Shown here piece by piece: positions 34,390 to 43,404 of a stretch of 60,490 nucleotides of DNA; positions within the stretch are counted from its first letter, which is position 1; each line of letters opens with the position of its first letter. The notes under the pieces are model-generated. The model was not told the origin of the DNA. It was given only the letters and a program-made list of their open reading frames with translations, and ran no database searches. The stretch is from Urinicoccus timonensis (GTDB lineage: Bacteria; Bacillota; Clostridia; Tissierellales; Peptoniphilaceae). The position numbers and the translations under genes were made by a program. The stretch is from assembly GCF_900232945.1 (NCBI RefSeq), contig NZ_OCTU01000004.1, positions 110,512-171,001 on the forward strand, written 5' to 3'.

Positions 34390-34797
34390 CTAACTTTCGT
34401 GGAGATATATTTTAATCTTTATCTTGAGCCAGGTCCCCTTCATTTCTTTTTCCATAACCTTGGCAAAAAGGACCTTTCCGGCATCCATGAGCCGAGAAAA
34501 AACCACATTGTCCTGCCGAGGAACATAGCCAATTTTTTCCTTCCTGACAGTCTCTATCCGGATGGCTTGGGGGTCATGGGAGTTTTCCGGTTCCCGGTAA
34601 AAGACCAGGTGGTCTCCTTCTTGGAGGGAGGCCCCTATCTCTTCAATCCCCTCAACATGACTCGTCCCAGCTACATGGCTGTCAAAAAGATAGATGTCCC
34701 TTTCAAAGGGCTTGGGTAGGACCAGTCCCGATTTTCTGCCTACAAGATAGGGGATTAAACCTCCCTGGTCCTGGTCTTTTTTTACTAAATCATTCAT
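34390..34797 (-). CDS. HIRAN-domain protein
   Basis: This 135-aa protein has a HIRAN domain in its second half: HVAGTSHVEGIEE, then LVFYREPENSHDPQAIRIET and KIGYVPRQDNVVFSRLMDAG. HIRAN domains bind DNA 3' ends in helicases and nucleases; stand-alone bacterial versions are of unknown role. The start overlaps the end of the J-domain gene by 8 bp (ATGAATGA) with GGAGG upstream, so the two are translationally coupled. It is the last gene of the DUF2812-PadR operon. Confidence 0.85.
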   Translation of the reverse strand: MNDLVKKDQDQGGLIPYLVGRKSGLVLPKPFERDIYLFDSHVAGTSHVEGIEEIGASLQEGDHLVFYREPENSHDPQAIRIETVRKEKIGYVPRQDNVVFSRLMDAGKVLFAKVMEKEMKGTWLKIKIKIYLHES

Positions 34798-35599
34798 CTT
34801 TATCCTCCATTAAATCCCGGATATATTCTTCCTGGGTCCGGATGGCCGTCTTAAAGTTCTCCAGGTCCTCTTTTAATTCCTCTAATTTCTCCGCCTTTTT
34901 CTCCTCATCCTCTAAATAAACCTTCCAGCTATAGGGAGGATTTTCCTTGATCAGGTCGATTTCTTCTTGAATTTTCCGAACTAGGCCTTCCATTCTTTGG
35001 ACTTCTTCCTCCAAGTCTGTATTAGAAGAAGTCAGTTCATCCTTGGATTCTCCACTATCTACAATAGAAAAAATAATTTCTATCTTTGCCAGGTCCCCGT
35101 CCTTGTAGGCCTCCGTGGCATGGACAAAAAGCTCCCTTTCCCCCTCCGTCAGGTCCGGGTTCAGGTCCGGATGGAGGCGCTTTACAATGGCCTTATAGAG
35201 TTTTTTAATTCTTATGGTCTCTTTTTCCGATAGGTAGTCCCCCTTGGATTTTTTCAGCGCCTGGTTGATTTGGTCCATTTTTTCATCCAGCTTTTCCTTG
35301 TAGTCCTGAAACTCCTCATCCAACTGGGCTTCGATAACCTCGATTTTTACCTTCTCTTGCCGGTTCTTTTTAGCCTGGATCAGGTCTTTTTTCCTCCGTA
35401 AACGAAGATATTGGCAATAGGCTTGATAAAGCTTGTACTCCAAGCTGCCAAAAGTCAGCATATAAGCTGTTTTTATATTTTCACAAGTGATGTAAAGAAG
35501 ATTGTCCCTTTCCAAAAGCAGGTCTTCCAAGGTTTTTTTCAGCCTTGCAAGCTCCTCCTTCTTCCTTTTTATATCTGGAAATTCGATAATTTCCCCCAT
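34790..35599 (-). CDS. J-domain protein with coiled coils
   Basis: The ATG at 35599 has GAGGAGG seven bases upstream; the ATG at 35605 is too close to it. The roughly 269-aa protein is helical and charged. The J domain is in the middle (about residues 120-180), with the HPD motif in IVKRLHPDLNPDLTEGE, preceded and followed by coiled coils. The HPD would stimulate a DnaK partner. It lies 11 bp after padR and overlaps the HIRAN gene. What the pair does is not known. Confidence 0.85.
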   Translation of the reverse strand: MGEIIEFPDIKRKKEELARLKKTLEDLLLERDNLLYITCENIKTAYMLTFGSLEYKLYQAYCQYLRLRRKKDLIQAKKNRQEKVKIEVIEAQLDEEFQDYKEKLDEKMDQINQALKKSKGDYLSEKETIRIKKLYKAIVKRLHPDLNPDLTEGERELFVHATEAYKDGDLAKIEIIFSIVDSGESKDELTSSNTDLEEEVQRMEGLVRKIQEEIDLIKENPPYSWKVYLEDEEKKAEKLEELKEDLENFKTAIRTQEEYIRDLMEDKDE

Positions 35600-35615
35600 A
35601 ACCATGCCTCCTCAT

Positions 35616-35927
35616 TCACCGCCCAAAATAATTGTCGTAGTTGGCAAGTAAAAGTCTCAGCCTTTGGACCTCCTCTGCCAGTAGGTTTCTCCCCTCATTA
35701 GTTAATATATAATATTTACCCTTTTTTTCCATCTCAACCCTTTTGATCAAGTCATTTTCCAAAAATTGGGCCAAGAGGGCATAGAGGGTTCCTGGCGGGA
35801 GCTTTATTCGTCCCCCAGTAATCTCTCCCACCCAGGAGGTGATTTCAGCCCCGTTTCTCACCTGGCCCAGGGCCAGGAGGGTAAAGTACATGGGCTCTGT
35901 TAATGTTTGAAATTGGTCCCTGGCCAT
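35616..35927 (-). CDS. PadR-family transcriptional regulator
   Basis: This 103-aa protein has a winged helix of the PadR type: LTEPMYFTLLALGQVRNGAE, GRIKLPPGTLYALLAQF and the wing KRVEMEKKGKYYILTNEG, then a short dimerisation helix. The start shares its base with the stop codon of the DUF2812 gene. PadR and DUF2812 genes are frequent partners. It probably represses the operon through the twin palindromes at 37192-37232. Confidence 0.92.
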   Translation of the reverse strand: MARDQFQTLTEPMYFTLLALGQVRNGAEITSWVGEITGGRIKLPPGTLYALLAQFLENDLIKRVEMEKKGKYYILTNEGRNLLAEEVQRLRLLLANYDNYFGR

Positions 35928-37171
35928 TAGTCCACCCCCAAGATTTTGCCAAGCTCTTTTTGGACTTGGTCATCTGTAAGGTCTCCGTTGATCTCTAAAA
36001 CCACATCATGATGTAAAATCACATAGTCATCGTACTTGGCCAGGCTATAAGTCTTGTCATAGGGATAGGACTTGGAAAGATCCTTGACATAGTCTGTCCG
36101 ATAGGGATGGTTCTTGGCATTTTTGACAATCCTAGCAAACAAGTCTTCTGCCAATCCCTGAGACTTGGCCACCGTCTTGTCCACTTCAAGGTCTTGGTCT
36201 TTAGAAGAATAATAGGCGTGACTTTTTGTCAAAAAGCTTCTTCTTCCCATCTTTTTGGAAAAGTTCCCCAAGTCTTCCTCTTGTCTTTGGGATTGACCGG
36301 GCAAATAATTGACTAGAAAAAAATTAAAAGCATTTGTTGTCAAGATCATTAAAAGGACCAGACCAAACAAGACCAGTTTTTTGCTGCCCTTTTTTAGATT
36401 CATGGTCTTAATCTTTTTCCGAAAGAAGTAAACTGTCCCTAGGATAAAAATAGTGGGTAGAAAGCTTAAGAGGACCACTAGGCCATTAGAAGCCTCACCG
36501 GGAATTAAGAAGGTCGTCCCCACAGCCACTAGGACTAGGATAAAGGAAATAAAAACCAAGAAAACAAAGGGCCTAGAAAAACTTAGCCTAGAAAATTTTA
36601 AGTCCCCTAGATCCCTAGCCTGCTTGTTCCTCCTCCTAAAAGAGATATGGTCCCCCAAGGCTAAAAGACAAAAAAGAAAAAGCAACATACTGGCCGGAGC
36701 CATAAAGATTGGGTAGTTGGAATAATAGATTTCGCTGGAGAAAAAACCAGAAGAAATAAGGAAATGCATGATGCCAAGAAAAAAAGTAGACAGGCTGAGA
36801 GAGATGATTTCTCCCTTAATCCCCTTGTTTAAGAGCTCGATTTCTTCCATTCCATCATTATAAATAGAATCTGGACTTCCCGGTTCCAACTTGTAAATGT
36901 TCAAGTTAAAAGTCCGGTCTACAAGATGCCAGCCAAGACTTCCAGCCATCTGGTCAAAGTCCCCCAACTCCTCCTTGGAAAAGGCAGAAAAACTTCCTTC
37001 ATTCGGAGCCAGAGAAATCTTGTAGTGGACCTCTTCTGGCTCAGTCCTTTTAAAACTATGGATAAAGGGCAGGATAATTTTTTCTATTTGCCAGCCCTTT
37101 TTGGCCATATCCTCATACCACTTTTCCACCAGGCCAAAGTTTGTATAGGTTAAGTATCTTAATTTAAGCAT
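35927..37171 (-). CDS. DUF2812-domain membrane protein
   Basis: AGGAG lies eight bases before the ATG at 37171; the alternative GTG at 37180 touches that site. The 414-aa protein has an N-terminal DUF2812 domain (about residues 1-120; EKWYEDMAKKGWQIEK and EELGDFDQMAGSLGWHLVDR), four to five membrane helices (about 130-300) and an extracytoplasmic C-terminal domain. DUF2812 proteins are nearly always next to PadR regulators and resemble anti-sigma or sensor proteins in layout, but their activity is not established. Confidence 0.9.
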   Translation of the reverse strand: MLKLRYLTYTNFGLVEKWYEDMAKKGWQIEKIILPFIHSFKRTEPEEVHYKISLAPNEGSFSAFSKEELGDFDQMAGSLGWHLVDRTFNLNIYKLEPGSPDSIYNDGMEEIELLNKGIKGEIISLSLSTFFLGIMHFLISSGFFSSEIYYSNYPIFMAPASMLLFLFCLLALGDHISFRRRNKQARDLGDLKFSRLSFSRPFVFLVFISFILVLVAVGTTFLIPGEASNGLVVLLSFLPTIFILGTVYFFRKKIKTMNLKKGSKKLVLFGLVLLMILTTNAFNFFLVNYLPGQSQRQEEDLGNFSKKMGRRSFLTKSHAYYSSKDQDLEVDKTVAKSQGLAEDLFARIVKNAKNHPYRTDYVKDLSKSYPYDKTYSLAKYDDYVILHHDVVLEINGDLTDDQVQKELGKILGVD

Positions 37172-37191
37172 GGTATTCACTCCTTTTCAAT

Positions 37192-37206
37192 TATCGACTA
37201 TCGATA
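37192..37206. promoter_or_regulatory. PadR operator O1
   Basis: The palindrome TATCGA-CTA-TCGATA lies just downstream of the -10 box, over the start of the transcript. The same half-sites and spacing recur at 37218-37232, 26 bp away centre to centre. Confidence 0.75.
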
Positions 37207-37211
37207 GTTAA

Positions 37212-37240
37212 ATTATATATCGAGAGTCGATAGATGTCAA
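37212..37240 (-). promoter_or_regulatory. Promoter of the DUF2812-PadR operon
   Basis: There is a perfect -35 TTGACA (37235-37240), a 17-bp spacer and a perfect -10 TATAAT (37212-37217). Such a strong promoter needs tight control, which fits the two operators that bracket the -10. Confidence 0.93.
37218..37232. promoter_or_regulatory. PadR operator O2
   Basis: The palindrome TATCGA-GAG-TCGATA occupies the spacer between -35 and -10, so a bound dimer would block RNA polymerase directly. Confidence 0.75.
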
Positions 37241-37338
37241 TTCTTTTTGTTGGTGGAAATTCTTCTCCTATCAACCATCCCTTAACCAGACTTCTTTCAG
37301 GTCAAAGTCCTATGGGCTTATAATCCTACTATAAAGAG

Positions 37339-37368
37339 AAAAGCTAGCAATGAAAATCGCTAGCTTTT
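37339..37368 (-). terminator. Terminator of the SLH surface protein gene
   Basis: A 10-bp stem AAAAGCTAGC/GCTAGCTTTT lies 15 bp after the stop codon, with outer pairing of CTATAA-GAG arms. Confidence 0.8.
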
Positions 37369-37382
37369 GCTCTTATAGGTTT

Positions 37383-40300
37383 TTACTTGTCATAGACAAA
37401 GCTTGTATTATTCACTTCAAACCATCTTTCATCTTGACCATTGGCCTTTCGTTCATAGCTATGACCATTGGTGGCTTCAACAATGGGATAGTAGGCCCAG
37501 TGGGCTTTTTCCATATCCTTGTAAGGAATAATTTCCTTGGGGTTGTGGTTTACATAATCTTCATCCGCAAAGCGGTTGAGCATCCGGTTTGTAACGGCCA
37601 CAACTTCCGCCCGGCTAATGGCTTGGTCCGGTTTAAAACTTCCATCGGGATATCCAGAAACCCAACCGGCTTCAGCAGCCCTTTGAATGGACTCATAGGC
37701 CCAATGATCCTTGGGAACATCTGTGAAAGTTTTACTTCCTCCAGTAAGTTGGGCAAAACGAGTGGCCATGGCTGCAAATTCTGCCCGGCTAATATTGGCA
37801 AAGGGTCTAAAGTTCCCATCGGGATACCCCTTAACCAAGCCCAACTTACTCATATAGCTTATGGCCGTTGCAGACCAAAGGTCATCTGGAATATCCTTGT
37901 AGTCTCGACTGTAAATCATCCCTTTTTGTGGACGTTCATTTAAAAGCCGGGAGAACATAGCCGCCACTTCTTGACGGGTTATTTGATTGTCTGGTCTAAA
38001 GGTTTGGTCTTTGTAGCCAATCATGTACTGAGCGTGGTCTTTAAGATTTAATAGGGGCCTATCTGCCGGTATAAACATGAAATAGCTTTTTCCTCCATCG
38101 TGAGGTCTTTTCGGTTCGTCGGGTTTTTGTAGGTCTACTTTTTCCCATTGGGCAATGAAAATATACTCCGCATCCAATTTAAACTTATCTCCAGCTTTGA
38201 AAATTTTTCCTTCATTTAAATTTTCAAGTAATTCCTCTGGCAACCCCTTTAATATTTCTTCGGGTATATTCATTGAGCATTTCCAACCAGTGAATTTATA
38301 GCCAGCTCTGTTAGGTGCATCTAATAATGTTATTTCCTTGTCCTTATCCTCTTTAACGACTCTTATATCTTTTGGTTTTTCTCCGTCTTTGAATTTACCT
38401 TCATTTGGATTGAAATAAGCTGTAACCTTTACATTTTTAAAGTTAACGTCATAGTTATTTAATAGTGATTTTGCTACATCTTGATTTGGAAGTACGTCTT
38501 TAAAGGAGTTCCTATCAAAAGCAAGATTCGTATACTTATCATAATTTACTGGTGGATTGAAAAATCCTGATAAAGCTACATTACCTTTGAAAACTGTATC
38601 TTCTGATGTTAATAAATTTCGATAGGCTTTTTCTTTAAGTTCATCTTTAGATACGCCAGTTTCATAACCTTCTATATCGTATAAGTAAGGTATTGTAAAT
38701 ATAGCTCCACCTTGTCCTTTTACACAATTGTTATTTATAAATTTAGTATTTTCAGAAATTTCAACCTTTATATTAGGCTTTATTCTAGCTATATTTTTTT
38801 CTTCATCTCTAGCAACACCACTAATTCCGATTGCTCCACCTGAACCTCCAGCCATATTTTCTTCAAACGTGGCTCCCTTAATGACTGTATTGTTATCTAT
38901 AATTTCTATAGCTCCACCAACTCCAGAATCATGTGGGTTTTTTTGATCGTCTTGAGGATGAACCATGGCTGTATTTTTAGTAAACGTGCTGTTTGTAAGC
39001 TCTGTTGGGAAGGCTGTAAATATTCCAGCACCCATAAGGGATAAATTATCTGTAAATTTAGAAGAATCTACTTTTATATTAGTTTTTTCTTTATCTACAT
39101 TTCCAGTTCCAGCACTAGAAATACCAGCACCATATGCAGCTTCATTCTTTAAAAAATTAGATCCATTAACAATTAATTTAGAATTCTTTCCTAGATATAT
39201 TCCACCACCAAAGTTATTTGAATAATTTTCTGTAAATGTAGTATCTGAAATTGTGGTTGTTCCATTATTTTCATGATTTATGAAAATAGCTTGCGAGCCA
39301 TTTTTTGTAAACTCACAATTTGTAATATTTGAATCGCCTTTTGTAATATAGATTGCTCCGCCATTTCTATCTGCTGTATTTTCTGTAAAAGTAGAGTTTT
39401 TTATTTCAGCTCCACCTTGTAAATACAAAGCACCTCCGGCTGAATTGGCTTTATTATTTTTAAACGTAGTTTCATCTAGTGTTAATTTCTTTGATGAAAA
39501 AATTGCTCCACCCCAAGTAGCTTCGTTGCTTTCAAAAGTAGTTTTTGAGACACTAAAAGTTTTTGAACTGTATATTGCACCACCGGTAGAAGCTTTATTG
39601 CCTTTGAAGGTTGCGTTGGAAATACTTGCTGTATGATTTTTCCCAATAATAATAGCTCCGCCAGTTACTCCAGTTTCATTATCTTCAAATTTTCCACCTG
39701 TAACATTTAAAGGCCCAAAAGCAGCAATCGCTCCTCCACCTCTTTGGGCGTTGTTATTCCTAAAAGTTCCCCCACTAATATTTATTATAGAATCATTACG
39801 AGCTTGTATAGCTCCGCCTTGTAAACTATATTTATTATTTTGAATTATAGCTCCTTCTAAAATATTCAAAGTTCCACCGTTAAGATATATTGCCGGCCCA
39901 TCGAAATCTGGATATTCCGAGAAATTTTGCACCACCGCTCTGTCAGCTAATGTTAAAGTTCCCCCGGTAATACCAAATGCTTGTGCACTGTTGCTACCAT
40001 CTAATATTACATTTTCAATTTTAAGTGTAGTGCCGCTATATAATGAAGCAAGATTCTTATTACTTCTCTTCAATGTAAACTGGTTTCCTTCTTTAGATTT
40101 CAAGACCATATTTACATTTGATTTTCCCCACATGGCTTCTGTTTCTGGAACTGTATAGTCATTATTCATAGTAATTACATATTCATTGGTTAAATCTTCT
40201 TGTTTGCAATTGTTGACTGCTTCATAAAAAGTATCGTACTCGCCTACAAGTTCTCCATCTCCTGCACTTCCAAAAGATCTCTTTGTAACGGTAAAAGTCT

Positions 40301-40601
40301 TTTCAGTAGCCGGTTCTCCCACTACTTCTGGAACTTCTTCCTTACTTATTTCAAGCCCATCGTCCTTCTTTAACTCTTCCTTAACCTCTATTTTTTCAGA
40401 ATCTTTTTCCTCTTCCTCTGCTTTTACTTCTTCCAGAGTACCCTTCTTATCTTCAAGCTTGATCTCTTGGACCTTTTCAACGGGTTGATTCATCCCTGGG
40501 ACTTCTTGCTCATTCTCAGCAAATACTGAGGTTCCATTTAAAAATACCGATGCTATCATCAGTAGCGCCAAAAATAAGGCTGTGCTTTTCTTCTTTTTCA
40601 T
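37383..40601 (-). CDS. SLH-anchored surface adhesin with Pmp-like beta-helix
   Basis: This 1072-aa protein has a signal peptide (to about residue 29) and an acidic Glu/Lys-rich linker. A long right-handed beta helix (about 130-690) is built of repeats with the paired motifs GGAI and FxxN, for example TFKNNKANSAGGALYL and TFTENTADRNGGAIYI, as in chlamydial Pmp proteins. A Listeria-Bacteroides type repeat (AYFNPNEGKFKDGEKP) is followed by three C-terminal SLH domains (GYKDQTFRPDNQITRQE, GYPDGNFRPFANISRAE and GYPDGSFKPDQAISRAE). The SLH domains bind pyruvylated cell-wall polymer. It is probably an adhesin. Confidence 0.9.
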   Translation of the reverse strand: MKKKKSTALFLALLMIASVFLNGTSVFAENEQEVPGMNQPVEKVQEIKLEDKKGTLEEVKAEEEEKDSEKIEVKEELKKDDGLEISKEEVPEVVGEPATEKTFTVTKRSFGSAGDGELVGEYDTFYEAVNNCKQEDLTNEYVITMNNDYTVPETEAMWGKSNVNMVLKSKEGNQFTLKRSNKNLASLYSGTTLKIENVILDGSNSAQAFGITGGTLTLADRAVVQNFSEYPDFDGPAIYLNGGTLNILEGAIIQNNKYSLQGGAIQARNDSIINISGGTFRNNNAQRGGGAIAAFGPLNVTGGKFEDNETGVTGGAIIIGKNHTASISNATFKGNKASTGGAIYSSKTFSVSKTTFESNEATWGGAIFSSKKLTLDETTFKNNKANSAGGALYLQGGAEIKNSTFTENTADRNGGAIYITKGDSNITNCEFTKNGSQAIFINHENNGTTTISDTTFTENYSNNFGGGIYLGKNSKLIVNGSNFLKNEAAYGAGISSAGTGNVDKEKTNIKVDSSKFTDNLSLMGAGIFTAFPTELTNSTFTKNTAMVHPQDDQKNPHDSGVGGAIEIIDNNTVIKGATFEENMAGGSGGAIGISGVARDEEKNIARIKPNIKVEISENTKFINNNCVKGQGGAIFTIPYLYDIEGYETGVSKDELKEKAYRNLLTSEDTVFKGNVALSGFFNPPVNYDKYTNLAFDRNSFKDVLPNQDVAKSLLNNYDVNFKNVKVTAYFNPNEGKFKDGEKPKDIRVVKEDKDKEITLLDAPNRAGYKFTGWKCSMNIPEEILKGLPEELLENLNEGKIFKAGDKFKLDAEYIFIAQWEKVDLQKPDEPKRPHDGGKSYFMFIPADRPLLNLKDHAQYMIGYKDQTFRPDNQITRQEVAAMFSRLLNERPQKGMIYSRDYKDIPDDLWSATAISYMSKLGLVKGYPDGNFRPFANISRAEFAAMATRFAQLTGGSKTFTDVPKDHWAYESIQRAAEAGWVSGYPDGSFKPDQAISRAEVVAVTNRMLNRFADEDYVNHNPKEIIPYKDMEKAHWAYYPIVEATNGHSYERKANGQDERWFEVNNTSFVYDK

Positions 40602-40760
40602 AGCTCCTCCTCTCCCTTAATATAGATTGACAAAAACCAATGATGAATCTTTTTCTAAGCCTATTTCATCTTCTCTATAAACTTTTTCTTTTCAACAACT
40701 AAGACTCTTTTTAAAAAAGTATAGTCTTATCTACCTTCATTATACTCCTATTTCTTTAAC

Positions 40761-41417
40761 TTATTTTATTTCCCATTCAATGGTAACCGTATCGCTGACA
40801 TCAATATCATCGGCTTCAATGTCTATATCATAACCGGAGCCTAGCAGGGGCATTGCCTTTATTTCAAAGGAATCAATTGGCGAAGACTTGATATTAATTT
40901 CACCCCAGGAATAATCCATTCTCAGAATTTGACCCAGTTCCACCCCGGCTGCTCCTGTTAAAATTTCTGCCTTTTCCCTGGAATCTTCCACGGCCTTTTT
41001 CAAGAGGGTATTTTTTACTTTTTCCCTGTCCTTGACAGTATGGTTAATGGAAAATTCAAGATCTACCGGGCACCGAGCCAGCTCATAGAGGGTCCGCCCC
41101 AGTTGTTTGTTGTCGTTGGGAAAGGTAATCTCGGTCCGGTGGTAGAAACTATAGCCCAAAAATCTCTTTTTATAGTTATCATTATAGTCTCGATAGCTCT
41201 CATATTCCGATTGGACAGAAAAATCCTTGGTCTTTAAGTTCTGGCCAGGCAGGCCCGATTTTTCTATGGTCTTTCTCAAAAGCTTGGTATGGTCTGCGGA
41301 CTTTCTGATGGCTTCTTCATAGTCTGGATAGGTTCCTCTAGCAGTAATATCTAGGCAAATCATGTCGGGCTTGACAGAAATCTTGCCCTTGCCTGTGACC
41401 CTAATTATTTTTTCCAT
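40761..41417 (-). CDS. SIMPL-domain (DUF541, YggE-like) protein
   Basis: This 218-aa protein has no signal peptide. It begins with the family motif IIRVTGKGKISVKPDMICLDI and has the conserved stretch NLKTKDFSVQSEYESY. The C-terminal half has KAVEDSREKAEILTGAAGVELG, typical of SIMPL proteins. The fold oligomerises and relatives are linked to oxidative stress tolerance, but no activity is assigned. AAGGAGG precedes the ATG. It is 57 bp downstream of a lipoprotein gene. Confidence 0.88.
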   Translation of the reverse strand: MEKIIRVTGKGKISVKPDMICLDITARGTYPDYEEAIRKSADHTKLLRKTIEKSGLPGQNLKTKDFSVQSEYESYRDYNDNYKKRFLGYSFYHRTEITFPNDNKQLGRTLYELARCPVDLEFSINHTVKDREKVKNTLLKKAVEDSREKAEILTGAAGVELGQILRMDYSWGEINIKSSPIDSFEIKAMPLLGSGYDIDIEADDIDVSDTVTIEWEIK

Positions 41418-41474
41418 ACTTCCTCCTTAAATCTCTTCCTCACTTTTTAACCCCAGACAACCTCGTCAAAAACC

Positions 41475-42914
41475 TCAACCCATTCTCATAATAGACAGGA
41501 TTCGGTCAAACATATCTTGCGAATAGGCCTCTGTTTCCATCAAGGCCTTCCAATCCAAGACGGCTTCCCCGTCCGTCACTCCCGGGGGCAAAACCAGGCT
41601 CCCGTCCTTCAAGCTAATGGAGGGCGAAAAGTCCAAGACATCGTCCCTGTAACGGATCGTGATCTTTCCATTTGGAGCAATATCGCTGATATTTTGACAG
41701 ACAAAAGTGGTCCCGGTGGCAGAGAGATTGTCCAAAAATTCATTGTCCACTTCCTTTAGCTGACCATCCTGGGAAATTTCCAATTCCTTTAAAGAAACAG
41801 CAGCGTTCCGGTACTTAGGAATGACTAGATAACACTCCTCGCCAATGAGGTAGGCCGTATCCCCTACCAGGCTCATTTTCATGGCCATCAGCATGCCGGG
41901 GTCCTGGTAGTTTGAAAACACGCTGGTCCAAGCATAGAGCTTTTCCAGGGGAGCCTTCAAGCTATCCGGGTCAGCAGCCGAACCCAAATAGATGACAAAG
42001 GCCTTGTGGTTCTGGTCTTTAGGATCCATCCCCAGCCTCCTGGCCATCTTGAGATAATCCTCAGAAATCGCCCCTTGGTCAAAACGGTTGGCCTTCAATT
42101 TCAAAACCACCGGACTTTGACCCCTGTCAACACTGGCATATGGTCTAAAGACAAAGTTGGGCTTCCCCATTTCGTCTATAAAGACTTGTCCATCCCTGGA
42201 CTTGTAATTGTCCCAAAGGTCATGGAAAACCAATCCGGTCAAGCTGGTGGGATTATAGAAATAAGAAGAATCCCTGACATCATTATAATAAACCTGCCTG
42301 TCCAGGTCCTGGGCCTCCCTCAAACTATCTTCGACCACCCCTAAGATTTGGTCCTCCTCCAGCCCAAAAGCCTTCATGACCTGGGCATCTTGGATAAACT
42401 TACCATCCGGCAGGGAAAAATTAAAGACAGAAATTTTTGGAAAGTCCCCCTCCCAAACATTAGAGGTCTCCACCATAATACTCAAGATCCTCTCGTCTTG
42501 GTAGACAGAAAAAGATGCATAGATCCCAGTATCCACCCCCTCCATGTCCTTCTTATGTCCAGCATATTGGTCCCGGATTTCTTGGACCAAACCATCGATC
42601 TCCCGGTTGGCCTCCTGGGCATCCTTGGAATCCAAAAGAATCCTGGGCAGGTGGATGCCAAAAAACTCCCTTTGAGCAGAAGCCAGTTGATCCTGGTCCA
42701 CAAAGTCCTTCCAGACCTCCCTGTCCTCTACCCAAGAAGACATGGACCCCGGCTTGGCCCCAGCAACAGCCCTTAGTTGGGGATCCCCCTTCTTAAAAGG
42801 CTCCGGCCCAGAAGCTTCTCCTCCAGCCTGGGCCGAAGGTCCCTCCTTTTGACAGCCAGCAAGAAAAACTACCGTTAAGATCAAAAATAATAAAAATCTA
42901 AACCTTCTTTTCAT
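41475..42914 (-). CDS. Putative lipoprotein, unknown function
   Basis: The ATG at 42914 has AGGAGG about seven bases upstream; the frame to 42932 lacks one. The roughly 479-aa protein has a lipoprotein signal peptide (basic RRFRF, then a hydrophobic core and lipobox LAGC). A low-complexity Gly/Pro linker follows, then a large soluble domain of mixed alpha/beta character. One part resembles DUF3298-like domains (KISVFNFSLPDGKFI and LTGLVFHDLWDNYKS), but I cannot assign it with confidence. It is likely exposed outside the membrane. Confidence 0.72.
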   Translation of the reverse strand: MKRRFRFLLFLILTVVFLAGCQKEGPSAQAGGEASGPEPFKKGDPQLRAVAGAKPGSMSSWVEDREVWKDFVDQDQLASAQREFFGIHLPRILLDSKDAQEANREIDGLVQEIRDQYAGHKKDMEGVDTGIYASFSVYQDERILSIMVETSNVWEGDFPKISVFNFSLPDGKFIQDAQVMKAFGLEEDQILGVVEDSLREAQDLDRQVYYNDVRDSSYFYNPTSLTGLVFHDLWDNYKSRDGQVFIDEMGKPNFVFRPYASVDRGQSPVVLKLKANRFDQGAISEDYLKMARRLGMDPKDQNHKAFVIYLGSAADPDSLKAPLEKLYAWTSVFSNYQDPGMLMAMKMSLVGDTAYLIGEECYLVIPKYRNAAVSLKELEISQDGQLKEVDNEFLDNLSATGTTFVCQNISDIAPNGKITIRYRDDVLDFSPSISLKDGSLVLPPGVTDGEAVLDWKALMETEAYSQDMFDRILSIMRMG

Positions 42915-42984
42915 CCTATTCCTCCTATCCATTCTGTCATTTACTTAAGCCTATTATAGTACAAAAGACAAGTTTCTTCAGGTT

Positions 42985-43024
42985 AAAAATACCCTCCCTA
43001 CCAGTTTGTCCAGTAAAGAGGGTA
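42985..43024 (-). mobile_element. Solitary copy of the IS-A left end
   Basis: On the minus strand this reads GTACCCTCTTTACTGGACAA followed by AC, 22 bases identical to the left end of IS-A at 59026-59047, and continues with few mismatches through GGAGGGTATTTTT. No transposase gene is attached. It folds as a hairpin with a T-run and could now serve as a terminator for the gene remnant just upstream. Confidence 0.75.
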
Positions 43025-43088
43025 CTTTTCACATTCTACAGTATCCTAACTATTTAATTTTCTATATCCTTTTCATGGAAAAGTCATC

Positions 43089-43355
43089 CTAACGAACCAA
43101 GATAGACCGGTATATGGTCACCGTCATGGTTTGGCCATTCCAGATAATGTCCCTGCCATCTTTAAGCCCAAGAGCTCTTGCAATATTGGTAACGGGAAGC
43201 ATGGTCCGGTTGTTTATAACTTCCGGTTTGACATCGCTGGTGTAGACTTGGCCATTGACCAAAATCTTCTTGCTGTCAATGGGAATTTCTATCCGGGTGT
43301 CCCGATCTTTTAAGACCACCGTCCGGATATTTTTAAAATCTTTTTTCCAAGTGCT
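43089..43355 (-). pseudogene. Remnant of a copper-amine-oxidase-like (CuAO N1) domain protein
   Basis: The frame is open from a stop at 43356 and has no start codon with a ribosome binding site; the only candidate is GTG at 43319. About 88 residues match the tail of the CuAO-N1/stalk domain found in surface proteins of Clostridia: KKILVNGQVY, then INNRTMLPVTNIARALGL and IIWNGQTMTVTI. The 5' part of the gene is missing. It abuts the SDR gene's terminator on one side and the solitary IS end on the other. Confidence 0.7.
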
Positions 43356-43356
43356 T

Positions 43357-43390
43357 TAAAAGAAAAAGAGCCTGTCAAAGACAAGCTCTT
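43357..43390 (-). terminator. Terminator of the SDR gene
   Basis: Arms AAGAGC-TTGTC and GACA-GGCTCTT are followed by TTTCTTTT on the minus strand, 15 bp after the stop. Confidence 0.85.
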
Positions 43391-43404
43391 ATAGTTCTTA
43401 TGAC

